This document shows, one piece after another, positions 39,547 through 40,738 of a stretch of DNA of 40,738 bases. A program made the position numbers and the translations under genes. The stretch lies in contig DAOWEV010000193.1 of NCBI GenBank assembly GCA_030638325.1, positions 1 through 40,738 on the forward strand, given 5' to 3'. The DNA is from Bacteroidales bacterium. GTDB taxonomy: Bacteria > Bacteroidota > Bacteroidia > Bacteroidales > JAGOPY01. Numbering within the stretch: the stretch's first letter is position 1; every line of letters starts with the position of its first letter. Under the pieces are notes generated by a model. That model ran no database searches. It was not told where the DNA came from and saw nothing but the letters and a program-made list of their open reading frames with translations.

Positions 39547-39550
39547 AAGG

Positions 39551-39790
39551 TAATTATTTAGTTGTGACGTATATTTCATCAGTGTTAATAAAGCACTAAA
39601 TCCGAATATCTAAATCCTAAACAAATTCAAATGACAGAAGTACAAAATTCAAAACCGTATGTTCTGTAGGAAATCCTTTGTTTTGAACATTTGATTATTT
39701 GAGTTTTGAGTTTGTTTAGAATTTAGGATTTGGTGCTTAGGATTTAATATGAAGAAAACCCTTTTATGATATATTATAGCTAAATAATTA
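39551..39790. repeat. MITE-like palindromic element, copy B (most complete)
   Basis: A 240-bp non-coding element with perfect 11-bp terminal inverted repeats, TAATTATTTAG (39551-39561) and CTAAATAATTA (39780-39790). The arms pair over most of their length: GCACTAAATCC with GGATTTGGTGC, and CTAAATCCTAAACAAATTC with its mirror GTTTGTTTAGAATTTAGG. It shares arms with copy A (19770-20080) and copy C (40586). No target-site duplication is obvious. It fills most of the 307-bp gap. Confidence 0.85.
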
Positions 39791-39823
39791 CAGCTAAAAA
39801 ATAAAACGGTCATGCCTGATAAT

Positions 39824-40573
39824 TTATTGAATAACACTCCCCATAATCAGGTTTGCGCCAGAGATCCATCTTGATTCATCAGAAAGAAAAAACAGTATCG
39901 CATTGGCAACATCATCAGGTTCACCGATACCGAGGGGATATTTTTTCAAATACCTTTCAAGTGATTCATCTACGATCTCCGGGTTTCCTTCTTTGGCCGG
40001 ATCGGTTATTAACGGGGTGTTCACGAGACCCGGGGAAAGACAATTGGACCGGATCCCCTTAGCTGCCAGTTCCAGTGCAAGGTTTTTCGAATAGGCCTCC
40101 AATGCAGATTTTGCACTGGTGTACAGGGCACCCCCAAAATAAGGGCTTTTGGTTGCAATAGTCGAAAGAAAAATAATTGATGCGTTGTTATGAATCTTTC
40201 TTTTCTGAAGGATCTTTGCAGTCAGCAATACAGGAACTTCAAAATTGATGCGAAACATCTTATCGATATTCCCCTGCCTGATAAACTTTGCAGGAGTTGG
40301 GCCGATAATCCCGGCACAATGGACGATCCCATCCAGTTCCGGCAAGGCATCTACCAGCTCACCAATTTGTTTTTCGCCGGTCAGGTCCGCATCGATAGCG
40401 AGATGCCCGTCGTTTTCAAGCTCCCGGTATGCCTCGTCAAGTTTTTGCCGGTCCCTGCCTGAGATTACCACTTTGCCGCCCTGCCGGCTTATCCTGATGG
40501 CTGTCTGCCGGCCGATACCCGACGAAGCCCCGGTGATTAGGATCACCTTGCCGCTTAGATCACAAAACCCCAT
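39824..40573 (-). CDS. Short-chain dehydrogenase/reductase (SDR)
   Basis: A classical NAD(P)-dependent oxidoreductase of 249 residues, substrate unknown. The cofactor motif TGASSGIG lies at residues 14-21 and the HCAG variant of the NNAG motif near 85. The catalytic Ser137 is in IIFLSTIATK and Tyr151-x3-Lys155 in LYTSAKSALEA. NCLSPGLVNTPL and the C-terminal WISGANLIMGSV follow. FabG-like enzymes share this layout, but the sequence is not close enough to call fabG. In polysaccharide clusters such SDRs can act on sugars, and the GT2 gene lies just downstream on the same strand beyond repeat copy B. No exact promoter element was found. Confidence 0.88.
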   Translation of the reverse strand: MGFCDLSGKVILITGASSGIGRQTAIRISRQGGKVVISGRDRQKLDEAYRELENDGHLAIDADLTGEKQIGELVDALPELDGIVHCAGIIGPTPAKFIRQGNIDKMFRINFEVPVLLTAKILQKRKIHNNASIIFLSTIATKSPYFGGALYTSAKSALEAYSKNLALELAAKGIRSNCLSPGLVNTPLITDPAKEGNPEIVDESLERYLKKYPLGIGEPDDVANAILFFLSDESRWISGANLIMGSVIQ

Positions 40574-40585
40574 TTTTTTTAATTG

Positions 40586-40660
40586 TAACTATTTAGACGT
40601 TATTTATCATACGAATGCTTTCTTTAAATAAATCCTAAGCACTAATTTCTAAATCCTAAC
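40586..40660. repeat. MITE-like palindromic element, copy C (partial)
   Basis: The end TAACTATTTAG (40586-40596) and the arm AAATCCTAAGCAC then CTAAATCCTAAC (to 40660) match the reverse complement of the right half of copy B. The other arm is not seen before the window ends. The 78 bases after 40660 hold nothing I can identify. Confidence 0.65.
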
Positions 40661-40738
40661 CTGGACAAGCCAGAACCAAACAGGATATAACAGTTTGGTC
40701 TTATCTATTAGTCAAAATGATTATTGGTCAAATCCGAA

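Overview
The window is chromosomal DNA from a member of the Bacteroidota, most likely the Bacteroidales/Marinilabiliales side. It carries the core genes of the type IX secretion system (T9SS), found only in this phylum. Many start codons are preceded by the Bacteroidota -7 promoter element TAnnTTTG, and Shine-Dalgarno sequences are weak. I saw no rRNA, tRNA, CRISPR array, phage gene or transposase. The assignment rests on protein families and promoters, not on a marker gene.

Layout. (1) 1-1151: 5' part of recG, minus strand. (2) 1225-7323: T9SS core operon, minus strand, transcribed porP-gldK-gldL-gldM-gldN, ending in a hairpin terminator. (3) 7352-11080: a 165-bp imperfect palindrome, then a 1167-residue predicted outer-membrane barrel of unknown function. 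(4) 11220-15642: yitT-like membrane protein (+), then a minus-strand run of M23 peptidase, dxr and rseP. (5) 16021-19764: sprE/porW, bactofilin, atpZ and a small membrane protein, overlapping or closely spaced. The rest of the ATP synthase operon is missing and a palindromic repeat lies at the junction. (6) 20109-22876: folE, a BAX-inhibitor-1 family protein and fabD. (7) 22991-29969: minus-strand nucleotide-sugar cluster transcribed wbpE-wbpD-wbpB-wbpA-galE-rfbB-cpsB. (8) 30389-35113: GNAT-like protein, secreted protein, waaA and a leucyl aminopeptidase. (9) 35144-35235: candidate small RNA, minus strand. (10) 35376-40573: polysaccharide deacetylase, GNAT enzyme, B12-binding radical SAM protein, GT2 glycosyltransferase and SDR oxidoreductase.

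How it fits together. PorP, GldK, GldL, GldM and GldN with SprE/PorW form the motor, ring and accessory part of T9SS. The four contiguous Wbp enzymes would make a UDP-2,3-diacetamido uronic acid. In Porphyromonas gingivalis this pathway supplies sugar for A-LPS and for the sugar that links T9SS cargo to the surface. Finding both in one 30-kb window suggests, but does not prove, a shared surface-anchoring role. waaA, cpsB, galE, rfbB, the deacetylase and the GT2 add to an envelope-glycan theme.

The intergenic DNA is unusual. It holds several long imperfect palindromes, including a MITE-like family with three copies, and at least five short arrays with a strict 7-bp period but different unit sequences, often starting at a stop codon. 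There are also three arrays with an 8-bp period.
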